This document shows positions 23,019 through 33,846 of a DNA stretch of 64,000 bases, in pieces. The stretch covers positions 15,936,001-16,000,000 of the forward strand of contig NC_088321.1 in the NCBI RefSeq assembly GCF_910592395.1, written 5' to 3'. Both the position numbers and the translations under genes were made by a program. The stretch comes from Lineus longissimus (taxonomy: Eukaryota > Nemertea > Pilidiophora > Heteronemertea > Lineidae). The notes beneath the pieces were generated by a model that saw only the letters and a list, made by a program, of their open reading frames with translations, searched no databases and was not told the origin of the DNA. How positions within the stretch are numbered: the first letter of the stretch is position 1; every line of letters starts with the position of its first letter.

Positions 23019-26000
23019 ATGGCTGGAAGCATGGAAGAGGAGCCTGAAGTGGACGCGAGTCGTCTATTTCGTGATGTTGGAATGTTGATTTTGGAGGCGC
23101 GGATCCCGGATGAGTCGCCGAAAGGACGTCACGAGGGTCCACACTGTCCGCTGCTGAAACAAGAGGGCAAACATGTCTGTAAGGAGGAGGAGACCTTGGT
23201 AAGATGTGTTCTCCCCTCTCACTCTCTGTGATTTAATCCCATTGAGTGGATGTGAGTTGTCTATTATGAAAAGAATACAGAAAGCAGTCAGTTTCATTCA
23301 GTCAGAAGGTGATGACGACCGTGGTTTTGATTTTGAGTGTTTTCGTTGTTTCAACTTTCAAAATTTCTCTCCTCCCAGTGCAAAAGAGCCAATGGCCTGA
23401 ACGAGGAGATGCTGTTCCTCTGGAGGAACGAAATACCGCTTTGTATCGAGGTGGTGGCCTACCCAGACTGCAGCCACGGTAGGATGGCTACCGAGAGAGA
23501 CACGGCCCCTGGTGGGGCGGAGGAGAACTATTCACTGCTTGAGAGGTGGATGATTCAGACCATACCAAGAAAGTAAGGATATGTCTTTCTTCAGGAAATT
23601 GACAAATCCAAATCGAGATAAGATTTAAAGCATACTTTCACAAGATCATAAGTACCGATACCTATTGGATGGCATATTTGTGACCCATCTCAGCAAAACA
23701 AATCACATGTGTTGTCATACAGAAGAAGCTTAATGTCAATTCCGTCTTCTGTTACAAAAGTGGTATCATGGTTTTGGTCGTCGGATGCTGGAGGGATTAT
23801 TATGATTATCTTTCCTCTTGCAGGCCGTGCGTTCCCCACGTGACCAACTGGAGTTTGTTCCAGGCGTTGAGGTCCTATCTCTACTTCTCACAGCTGAGTT
23901 CGTGGCTGACCGCATCGAAAGGAACCAAACCAAAATACTGGGACGTCGGGTAGGTACTCAAAGTATTCACTGACCAGTCGATTCTTGCCAATAAAAAAGA
24001 GATAGATGAGCAATTCTAAGTGGCAGTTTCATTTTTGACCGAAGAAGATTCATGATGAGTTGTTTTTTCCACACCCTGTGTAGTTTCTCATTCTCCTTTC
24101 CAGCATAGTGCCCCCTGGTGAGCTAGACGTGAACCGATTCTCACAGAAACCCGACTGTCATAACTTTCCCATTATGCACATCTCCCGGACGAGCAGTATT
24201 AAGATATCTGTATTGACCCGGCCGCGGTCACAAGAATTACCCAGAATTCCATGCCCATTATCACATCAGGACGAATTATGCAAATCAGACGCTGGAAAGA
24301 GTCGCGATAATGAAAAGAAGGAACGTGATTGGTCACCTTGTCGCTATGACGACTGGGGCATTGCATCAAACATATCAGCTGATAGGATGAGGACTAAACA
24401 GGCTGGTAACCATGGTTACCATGATGTTGCCACGGCAACGCCTTCTACCTCACGACAACTCTCAGTGACATCTAGTGACTGTAGTCAGAATCAACAATAT
24501 CCACCCAAAAATCGACAAGCTATGCAACAACGACAGCAACAGGAATATGATCCGACATCGTGGTCGAAAAAATTATCAAATCATCCCGAAAATACGATCA
24601 GGAATATGCCACAGCCGGTCAGAAATACTGGCGCGATTCCAAAACAACCGAAAATGACTGATTATAAACAGGACATGTTCCTGCCGTTAAACTCAGCAGG
24701 TGCCGCCATCCCGCAACAAAAACCCGCTTACAAGACGCTGAAGTCGCCAATGGTTTTGATGACCGAGCAAATCGGCATGCAGTTATATTTCGGGCGGGAA
24801 AGTTATGGTGGGCCTGCGTTGCCACAGAGGAATAAGGTCCCCTACGTGGAGCTCTCGCCGTCTGAAATTGAACGATATTTGACGTCGTTGTGTCAACACC
24901 GAAACAAATCCGACTCGCCAGACTCTTTATCACCTTCAAGTTTAGAGAGCAGATCACCATTGGTTTTGTCGCCGAAGTTTGAGAAGTTTCCCACTGCGAG
25001 TCAGGACTTTAATACTCATAGTCTTTCATATGATGCCCCAGCGCAACCTGTTAGAAATGATAGGAATGACGTTTCGGACTCTCAGCGCACAACTATGACG
25101 ACGCCATCTGGTGTCAAAATGTCACCCTCATACGAACGTACATGCCTTATTGGAAAAATGGACTCAAATCGGCGATATGATTTAAACAATGCCAAAATCG
25201 CAAAGGTTTTGGATTATGATGAACCTGAAGTGGACGTTCAAAATCAGAGTCAAAGTGACATACTCTCCTGCCAAGGGAGGTTAGAATCTCGATGTTTAAG
25301 TCCACGGATTACGTCCCATTCGTCAAGTTCGAGTGCGGAGTCGGTCCAAACGATAGTCAGCGCCACCTGTGGGTCCGTGTCGAACTCTCCGAAAACTTCT
25401 GGCTTATTTGTGGAATTAAAAGCCGAGGAACTGAGTCAGAAGCTACAAAAGGCTAAACTAACCGATTCGAGTAATGGAAATTTGGGTTCCCAGGCCGAAC
25501 TAAGTGATAAAAATTCTTGTTCGGACCGAGCGAAATTTTACATCGGGGAAAATAGTGACAATGAGGAGGACGATGGGTTGGTTGAAAAGGGGGATTTTGT
25601 TGAAAATGGCGCCGGGAAGGAGTTGTCTCATAACGGAGCTGAAATATCCCAAAATGGAGACATTGTGAAACAATGTGAGGTAAAAACTGAAAATGGAGTT
25701 TTCAATCATGCAAATGTCGCGTCATTGGAAAAGCCCGAATTGGCAGAGAACGGTGTGTATAAAATTCGGAATCGTGTCGTGGAGAATCGCGTTGCGGATT
25801 CGATGAGGGATGCGAGGAATGTGTCGTCGGCAGATGGCGTCACGAAGGGTTTCAAGAAAAGTACGTCTCTGCTTCAGAGTCTGATGAAAGAGAAGGCAAG
25901 CAACCAGGTGAGTAGAGTTTGTTGTTATCGGTGAAGTCGGCCTTAAATTTCACAACAGGTGTTGTCAACATGATCAGGGCCTATCGATCTTTGATAGAAC

Positions 26001-29000
26001 AGGTGATATGTCATGATGAAGTTGTTCTCCAAACTGAGTGTTTGAGACTGGCCCCTCGCGTCGCCCGATAGTTATTTTGGGGCAGATTTAGAAGTGGCTA
26101 CTGCATGCTGACGGTGTTGAAACTAAAGCAGATGTCTTAACCTGACTAGTCCAATATCTGCTGTCGGGGGCGGATACAACTGCCATGACTGCACTGCAAC
26201 TTTCATGTGCTGTGGAGAACTAAAGCCCACCACCTGTCGACACTGAACAATACTTATGCAGCCTGGGTTTCAAAAATGTTATGAGGACCTCGACCAATGG
26301 AATATGTACCAGTCTTATAGTTATACCAAACTAAAAGTGATATCATTTGATGTCAAACTTTCTATCAAATACAAATAGAATTAAAACTTTATAATGATTT
26401 CAGAAGAATGTTCCACCAAAATGATATGAGGACCTCGACCAGTGGAATATGTACCAGTCTTATACCAAACTAAAAGCGATATCAAATACAAATAGAATTA
26501 AAACTTTATAATGATTTCAGGAGAATGTTCCACCGACGAAATCCATGCCAATTCCTACAGAGAAGGACAAGACAAATTTCCATCGCAACTACACAGCGAG
26601 TGCATCCATGCTGTTCAACTATGCCACCGGGTTACCCATGCAGTCAAGTCCTGTAAGTCAGCCATTCGTTTCTGTGTCGGTGCCTTTTTTACCGTGATTT
26701 CACTGCGCTTAAGTCCACCAAACCTTTAGCGTTTCACACCAAATATTCGTCGTCTGGGTCCGGTTGTTCAAAAGCACAAAAGTCAGAGTCCTTCATGAGT
26801 TTTTCAGGTATTTTAGAAAGAAGACCCTGTCATTCTGGATAACCAGCTAGCAGAGGGTAAATTTCAAAATGATTGGTTCTCAACAAAATTTTGATTACAA
26901 CTTCCTGACAGTAACACGAATATATCCTGCAAATTTCAGCTCAGAATTTCAAGTAGTTCATAATATTTTGAAGTATTTAAAATAAAAAGGCCCAGAAGCC
27001 ACTATGGATATTCCAGCTGGCAGAGGGAAAATTACCACTAATTTCAAATTGATTGAATCTCAACAAAATTTTGTATACAACTTCCTGATAGTAATACGAA
27101 TATATCCTGCAAATTTCAGCTCAGAATTTCAAGTAGTTCATAATATTTTGAAGTATTTAAAAGAAAAAGGCCCAGAAGCCACTATGGATATTCCAGCTGG
27201 CAGAGGGAAAATTACAAAAAAATTCAAAATGATTGAATCTCAACAAAATTTTGTGTACAGCTTCCTGACAGTAACACGAATATATCTTGCAAATTTTAGC
27301 TCAGAATTTCAAGTTGTTCCTAATAATTTTGAAGTATTTAAAAAAATGACCCTGGAGCCACTATGGATATTCCAGCTGGCAGAGGGAAAATTACAAGTAC
27401 TACACCATCGCCATCTTCAGGGTAAGAGAGGAACTGAAAATATCGTTTGGTCTTTTCAGTTCCTATCTTGCCCTGAAGATGGCGATGGCGTAGTTCAGAA
27501 CTTTAAATGACGTCATGAAAGAACTACGCCATCGCCATCTTCAGGGCAAGGTAGGAACTGAAAAGACAAGACGAGGTCTTTCCAGTTCCAACCTTGCCCT
27601 GAAGATGGCGATGGCGTAGTTCTTTCATGAAGTCCACGAGACTCCGATTGTAATTTTCCCTCTGCCAGCTGGAATATCCATAGCGGCTTCTGGGCCTTTT
27701 TCTTTTAACACCTTCAGCGAACCTCCGTGGCCCAAATCCCCCTCCCCGTAAATTTCAAAATGATTGAATCTCAACAAAATTTTGTATACAACTTCCTGAC
27801 AGTAACATGAATATATCCTGCAAATTTCAGCTCAGAATTTCAAATCATGTTTCATAATATTTTGAAGTATTTCCAAAAAAGACCCAGAAGCCACTATGGT
27901 TATTCCAGCTGGCAGAGGGAAAATAACAAGTAAACTTTTGAGATGCCATAAATCCAAAAGTTGTGTTTCAATTTGGCTGAAACTCTAGCACTTTCTTGGA
28001 ATGGCCTCAAATTTGGTTTGTGAATGCATGTAAGTGTACTGTATGATAATATCGTTGCATTATTTATCGTTTTTACCTCCCTTCCTGCAGGCACCGATCA
28101 AGAAGAATCAAACCCATGCCTTTGGCTTCGATACCACCCTAACACATCCTAGAGCCATCAAAAAGTAAGACTTATTTTGTCACTGCAGGCCTCAGTAATC
28201 AATTACTTCTGAAATAAGTCACTTTCGCGTCTGTGACAAATTAACTAGATTCGACGCGGTGGACACCATACTGTATCCATTCGTGATTGAGGTCCATAAT
28301 CAGGCCCAAATACTGCAGAATTTACACCCAGCAGACATGGCCAGAATGAACCAGACCTAAAATCGCTGTATGTACTTATCCGTCCACTAATTTGAGCGTT
28401 TCATGAAGAAAAACCAGGGTTGAACCCCTCAGATCCCGTGGTTCCGGTATGAGTCATTTTGGACAGCGCCGCTGGTCAGTCCAGAGGCTTGATATCAAGC
28501 ATAGATCGCTGTCAATGCGATGTTTGCAACAGACGATGTCAGGTTTCTGTTCAATCTTTCGCAGCTTTGAGGGACAAAATGCCAAATAAGATATTCAAGT
28601 CTCTCGTTTTATCTTTCAAAAACATCGCTACATTTTCAAAATCGTCTTTCCAGTGCCATTTCATGTTATGCACTCGATTCCAACGAGAAGAGCAACAACC
28701 AAGATGACGTCCCAATCAACAACAAACTCAGTCGTAGCGCCCCCGCATCCACAAACTCACTGCTTGGAAATTTCGAGGTAAGATTCTTCTTCTGCGTTCG
28801 GAAGTTTTGAGATGCAGGAGTCGGTACATTTTCTGTTATAAAGTTGGCTGTCCTGGAGAATTACAACACAGATCCCCAAAGCTTTGTGCAAGATAAGGTT
28901 GTCTGTGACCTACTGGATCCTTCCTACTCTGCAGAGATGACCAGGAGGCAAGACAAAGGACTGATCAATGATAAATTCCGACACACAGTCCTTCATCATC

Positions 29001-30447
29001 AGCCAATAGGTGATATCCTCTGTAAAAGTGCTGCACTTGACAGATCATCAATGGTCCAAATATCTCTTCTACGTTTTTCAGGAAAGTTTGTTGAATGGCC
29101 GTATAGATCCTGTCGGCATTGTGGACGGATTCAACGCAGAGATTGGCGCTAGTGGTTCGTTCTGCCCGAAACATGTCCACATCCCAGTCACTGCATACTT
29201 CTTCAAACTCTCTGATGACAATGCTCCGTCACCTTACTTGGTAAGCCATGTTTGCGATAGGGAATTTTAACACTTTCTTGGCCAACTGACACTTCTTGGA
29301 CTCTCCAATGTTCCTCTGGGTTATCTTCTGACCTTGAAGGTGGTAGTTGAATCGGCCGGTGGGAAGGCCAAGATAGCATATTTTGGTCACAGTTTCCTGT
29401 TAGGGGATCCTTGCTTGACTGATCACTGGAATGGTCTGTGTGACTTCTACTCTATACTGTTCCTTTGTCTTGTAGGGTCACATCAACCTTGAGAGCGTTG
29501 GAAAGAAGGGATATCATGTCCCAAAGAAAGGCACAGTACAAGTGGTGAGTATTCCTAACAGAAATCTGCATGTCAACCTAGTTGTTTTACCTGTCATTGT
29601 TGGGTCGTTTTATCCCCTTGCCTCGCTCCACACAAAGTTCATATACTTAGAAAACGGAATATTGAATGACCTTTATCTTTCTGGGTGATACTTTGTCAGG
29701 CCTCCATCCTCCCCCTTGCACACGTGCGTACGTCAGACTCCATACCCCCTCTTGTGTATGTAGACAGTGCCACAGGTGATGTCGTCATGCTGTATAATAT
29801 AACACAACTCGATTATTTTTCAGACATTATTCAACCCGAGCAAAAACGTCGTCAAGATGTTCGTGGTGATGTACGACCTATCCGACATGCCGTCGAATTG
29901 TCAAACGTTTCTGAGGCAGCGAACGTTATACATGCCGGTGGCGGACTGCCGACAAGACCAAGAGATGGAAGAACTGCCAGCATATCTGCGATACCTCATA
30001 CATTTAAGGTAGGGTACCCCCCTGCCCTTTTCGGTGAAATATCCTGAGGTAGTTGTTCTTGTTTGATGTTAGAAGAGTAATGGCTCCAGAAAATACCCAG
30101 GCCCTCTTCCTCTAGCATTTGTGGCCATGTCTGTCATCACAGGCCCTCTTCCTCTAGCATTTGAGGCCATGTCTGTCATCACAGGCCCTCTTCATCTAGC
30201 CTTTGAGGCTATGTCTGTCATCACAGTCTTGACAAGGTGGTGTTCAGTAACCGTTCAGTGAAATCAACAACAAAAACATATCTTTTTCAGATTCAAAAGT
30301 TCTAAGACTGGACGCATATACCTCCATACTGATATCAGAGTGATCTTTGCCAGGGACAAGTTTGAATTCGATCCACGAGTGGCCACATACGAACTCCGAT
30401 CATTCACCGAAGGACCAAGCAATCCAAAGTTTTCGCCCATAAAATAA
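23019..30447 (+). CDS. ATOSA: Atossa-family (FAM214) protein, complete, 11 coding exons
   Basis: Nuclear atossa/FAM214 homologue; in Drosophila atossa is reported as a transcriptional regulator needed for macrophage tissue invasion. Exons: 23019-23198, 23379-23572, 23824-23949, 24104-25907, 26521-26652, 28091-28164, 28654-28777, 29082-29240, 29476-29544, 29824-30008, 30291-30447. All junctions are GT-AG and phase-consistent. The product is about 1,067 residues, close to the vertebrate A paralogue as I recall it. The start ATG lies two bases after an acceptor, so a 5' noncoding exon exists. N-terminal block: LLERWMIQTIPRK and SYLYFSQLSSWL. Middle: one long, low-complexity exon. C-terminal block: LSRSAPASTNSLLGNFEESL, then GRIDPVGIVDGFNAEIGASG, LFNPSKNVVKMFVVMYDLSD, GRIYLHTDIRVIFARDKFEF. 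These correspond to the DUF4210 and 'chromosome segregation during meiosis' domains named for the family. Whether it matches paralogue A, B or the pre-duplication gene is undecided; symbol is by family. Confidence 0.9.
24104..25907 (+). CDS. ATOSA: Large central exon of the atossa-family gene
   Basis: 1,804 nt, phase 2 in, phase 0 out, about 601 residues. It begins in the conserved block (IVPPGELDVNRFSQKPDCHN) and continues into a disordered, Ser/Asn/Gln-rich region with an acidic patch (GENSDNEEDDGLVEKGDF). The donor GTGAGT follows AACCAG at 25907. A single very long central exon is usual for this family. Confidence 0.88.
24405..24439. promoter_or_regulatory. Two adjacent RFX X-box-like palindromes inside coding exon
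   Basis: GGTAACCATGGTTACC (24405-24420) is a perfect 16-bp palindrome, and GTTGCCACGGCAAC (24426-24439) is an X-box with 2-nt spacer. Both fit the RFX consensus GTNRCC-N0-3-RGYAAC. They encode part of GNHGYHDVATATP, so they may be coincidental. Confidence 0.4.
26280..26540. repeat. Tandem duplication spanning the 3' splice site of atossa exon 5
   Basis: Copy 1 (26280-26424) and copy 2 (26425-about 26540) share ATGAGGACCTCGACCA, TTTATAATGATTTCAG and the first codons of the exon. Copy 1 offers an acceptor at 26402-26403. Read from there the frame is KNVPPK then TGA. The real exon starts at 26521 with ENVPPTKS. Confidence 0.8.
27400..27493 (+). repeat. Hairpin 1 (41-nt arms, 12-nt loop) in atossa intron
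   Basis: Left arm 27400-27440 and right arm 27453-27493 pair with three mismatches in 41. The core CCATCGCCATCTTCAGGG also forms the arms of hairpin 2. No host-gene exon matches the arm sequence by eye. Confidence 0.85.
27514..27629 (+). repeat. Hairpin 2 (54-nt arms, 8-nt loop) in atossa intron
   Basis: Left arm 27514-27567 and right arm 27576-27629 pair with only two mismatches in 54. If transcribed as part of the intron it would form long near-perfect dsRNA, longer than an ordinary miRNA precursor. A MITE remnant is the alternative reading. Confidence 0.88.
30099..30224. repeat. 42-bp tandem repeat, 3 copies, atossa intron 10
   Basis: AGGCCCTCTTCCTCTAGC begins units at 30099, 30141 and 30183 with few differences. 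Confidence 0.9.
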
Positions 30448-30672
30448 AGGATGGCGATTTGGGCGTGAAGACAGTGAAGCATCTATTGATTAGAAGGGCC
30501 GATGGAGGATATAAGTTTACACCAAGTTCTTGATTTCGATCGTCTGTGCTATCCCCCAACCTTGTGATGTAACTGTTGCCAACATTCAGGGGAACTTAAA
30601 ATCATCATAATATTTATTGTCCATAGAGCTAGTTCCTAGAAATTCCATGGATAGACTAGTCATTGGATTCTA

Positions 30673-31405
30673 GTTGCTTAGCAACGGTTTAGGTTGCTAA
30701 GTAACTGAGGGTTGCTTAGCCACTGTTTTGTTGCTACGCATTTTACTTTTAGTAGTATGGTTATTTTACTACTAAATATAAAGGTGTTGTTGTGATTGGG
30801 GTGAGGATTGAATAATCTAAGTCTAAAGACTGAACTGTATCGAATAAGACTGTAAGGCGGTTGCAAGGTGATGGTTCAGTTGCTAAGAGATGGTTGTGTT
30901 GCCAGGCAACTGGTAGGGTTGCTAGGAAACTGGACTGTGATGAAAACAGGTTGCTTATAACCAGTGTGATAAACGATTTCAAGTGTTTTGAAATGTGTTA
31001 TGTGCCAATTCGTTTGAGAATTATAAAAAAGATGAGATATTGAAAGAATTTGGAATCTTGCAAGAGAGGAAGGAGTCTAATTGATGTTGATTGGCAGCTG
31101 AAGACTTCAATCAGATCAGTGTGTGATTCCTTATGGTTGCTATGGTTTCGAAAGGATTAGGACAGTTGATGTCATGGCTGGTGTGGTGGGAAGTGGTTTT
31201 GAACTGGTTGCAACAAAGCATCAATGAATATTCATATGCAGTACTAAGTTCAGAATATAGAATTGTTATTTATTGCTTGGTTGCTAAGAAACCAGTTGTA
31301 AATAAAGCAGGTGTTATGTAACACTATGTGTTATCATGGTGATGTTCAGGTAACTATGGCAACACCTTGTGTTACCATGGTTACACTTGCTGCTGCCATG
31401 GTTAC
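30673..31405. promoter_or_regulatory. Cluster of RFX X-box-like motifs downstream of the atossa-family stop
   Basis: GTTGCTTAGCAAC (30673-30685), GTTGCTAAGTAAC (30693-30705), GTTGCTTAGCCAC (30711-30723), GTTGCCAGGCAAC (30898-30910), GTTGCTAGGAAAC (30918-30930), GTTGCTAAGAAAC (31280-31292), GTAACTATGGCAAC (31350-31363), GTTACCATGGTTAC (31371-31384) and GCTGCCATGGTTAC (31392-31405). All approximate the palindromic X-box. A degenerating short repeat could produce the same pattern. Confidence 0.45.
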
Positions 31406-32312
31406 ACTCGGAGGAGGTAGGTGTTGATTGTTAAATATTGCAGCGTTGAGATTTTTAATTTTGATAATTCTGAAAATTGAAATTGTTAACCAATGTTTTA
31501 GCGAGTAGGAGTGTGAAAAAACTTGTTGTATTTTATTGATGGAAATATTTAAAATTACATAATCGAATCTGTGTTGGAGGTTTAAGTGACTTTTCCCTCA
31601 TCATACCATAGTGAGTATCAGTATATACAATAGTGTAAAAACGATTTTGAAATTCAATTGTATGATTTTTTCTGAAATCTAAAACTGTAGTAGCGTGAGC
31701 AGATTGATATACATTTCATTGTGGTTTGAAGGATGACAGCCAGTTGGCCAGATAAACAGATATCGACTGCTGTTCTCTATTCATGTGGTCAGAAGGATAT
31801 CGAGGTGTAGTTTAAATGGGTGCAAGATCGTCTGCCTAACACCCTGTTTTATTGTATAGACAGCATGGCGAGATCTCTCCAGTGATCACATATTTCGATC
31901 GAGATAACAGAATAAGGTCAATCTGTAAGTGCGTTCATCATCTTAGTCTCAACTTAAACTTGTAGGACGTTCAGAATTCTTAATTTGTGTATTTTGTGTT
32001 TAGTCGTATGGCACTTTTAGGAATCACAGAGTTCAACTCTTGGAATAATTAGACTTTTTCGTAATTCCACCGTGCAATTTTTACTTTGGTTTATTTATCT
32101 ATTTTCTTCTCAAAATTGAGTTTGAGTGGTATTTATTTTTAAATAAATTCCCTGTGGTTCATTTTAGGAAGGCATCACTTTTATTTATCGTATACATCGA
32201 TCCAGATTCAATGTCGATTTCATCAACGTCATTGCAAAATTTCAAAAGGTCATGAAAAACTTCAAAAATCTCTGAATTTTTTCTCATCATCTCTATCATT
32301 CTGAGGAAATCA

Positions 32313-32414
32313 AGGGTTAATATTCATGTCTCCAGCCCTGCACACAACCCTCTGAGACATTCACCTTCATAAGCTGAAACAACAGAGCTGGAGAAGTCAA
32401 CATTAACCCCTGAT
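32313..32414. repeat. Imperfect inverted repeat, about 100 bp
   Basis: GGGTTAATATTCATGTCTCC on the left pairs with GGAGAAGTCAACATTAACCC on the right, with CCAGCCCTG / CAGAGCTGG next inside. Either a small MITE or a UTR hairpin. Confidence 0.6.
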
Positions 32415-33750
32415 TCTTAGAATACGTCTCCATATAAAATTACTTTTCATGCAAAAGCTTTGACGAGAACTTTCTGGTAATAAGATTTATGTCTGAATTT
32501 TCTCTTGTTTCCGATACGTTAAAATGTGATACAAATTTGAGTTGAGACAAGCTTTGATTCGAATTCTAAATAAAGAACGCGTTAGACTAATTGTTATGAG
32601 TATTGTACATGAATGCAAGCTATTTATTATATAATGTTATTTATTACTGTCTTAAATAAAAGGGGGCGCTCTATCACTTTCACCCGTTTTAGATCATTTT
32701 CAATTGGTTAGGCATCCTAGCATTAACGGGTTATACACATGCTCCTCTCATCGCATTCAGTTGTTATGAAATAACACAGCAAAATAACAAATGATGTTGT
32801 TATACCTCCCCCCCCCATGCGAGTGGAATTCGCATGCACCGGACACTTGGAATAGGATGCTCGTGTATAAATATAGCAACAGTATTGGAATTTGAGAACA
32901 AAGAATGAAGTTATGTGCAAGATGGGTTTCACAGGGAGAAGATTTCATTCTTTGAAAGGACTCCATATTCTCCTAAGCTTCAGTGCCTTTCACTCTGCAC
33001 TTACCAAACTTGTGCGTAATATGTGCAATGGGAGGAGCATACAAATGACCCTGGTATCGAGGGTGCCTTGTCCTGGACCTGTCCTTGTCTATCTAGGTAC
33101 CAATGTCTTGATCTGGATAGCTCCTTGTGGACAGCTGTCCTAGGTAAAAAGTTAAATTGGCCATTGAAAATTCTCGGTTTCATGATAAATTTAGTCTTAT
33201 GTCTTCATCACCCTGAGCTAGCTTGTTGGTCTGGGGACACCTCTTATGTCCTCTGTTAGTCGGAAAATCTGCAAGAAAAACATAATTTTTGGTGTCCCTT
33301 GAGAGGGCATTTCCGCCCGCCCCCCTTCCTTCCCCAAGCTATGTCCCTGATTACTCCATCGACTTTAAATTGAATTGAAATAAAGGTGTTAGTGATTGAA
33401 ATACAATCTTGTGTTGTTAATTCAACTCGTTGAAGAAGTCCCTGGACTTGTATTCAGTCAAAGGGTACAGGGAAGGCCTCCTAGATTGAGGAATAAGGAG
33501 TGGTACCCCAAGCTAATACTGGTGGTAGGCCAAACAAGCCTGGAGGCCAGCCGCTGATGAAAATTGACAGCCCATTTCCTCACAGAATTCCTTCCTTATT
33601 TAGGTGATCTCTGATATTATGTGCTAGGGATAGTCCATATGATGTGCTGGAGCTATTTTCGACCACTCAAACGAGGCACAGTTTCTATTAAAGCCCCTTT
33701 AACAGGAAACATCTCCCCAAATCCATTCACAATGAGTCAAATTGACTTTA

Positions 33751-33846
33751 GCGACAGTGGCGCTGTCTCCCGGCAAATATTGGAACTGAAATCTTCGCCC
33801 AAAACGTTCAGTTCTACTTTCTACCGCGAGACAGCACCACTGTCGC
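33751..33846. repeat. Hairpin of about 96 nt
   Basis: GCGACAGTGGCGCTGTCTC (from 33751) and, reversed, GCGACAGTGGTGCTGTCTCG (ending at 33846) form the outer stem; an inner stem pairs GGAACTGAA with TTCAGTTCT. Arms about 40 nt with mismatches. Confidence 0.65.

Larger units (their letters stand above)
27158..27707. repeat. Outer inverted repeat enclosing both hairpins
   Basis: 27158-27215 and 27650-27707 are reverse complements with one mismatch in 58 (core GGATATTCCAGCTGGCAGAG). This is the edge of a 180-bp unit present in inverted orientation, so the two hairpins sit inside a larger stem. Confidence 0.85.
26840..27930. repeat. 180-bp tandem repeat family in atossa intron
   Basis: Units about 180 bp long share GATTGAATCTCAACAAAATT and CTGCAAATTTCAGCTCAGAA. 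They begin near 26840, 27001 and 27181, with a partial one at about 27359 and another after the hairpins at about 27740-27930. Most units include a mimic acceptor (AAATTTCAG). Open frames through the units are by-products. Confidence 0.85.
30448..32660 (+). other. Probable 3' UTR of the atossa-family gene
   Basis: No exon or competing gene was seen after the stop at 30445-30447. AATAAA signals at 31301-31306 and 32655-32660 are candidate cleavage points. The region includes the X-box-like cluster and a hairpin at 32313-32414. Confidence 0.4.

Noticed and set aside
27004-27510. 168-codon open frame in the atossa intron
   Set aside because: Runs through 180-bp tandem units and a hairpin; 180 is a multiple of three.
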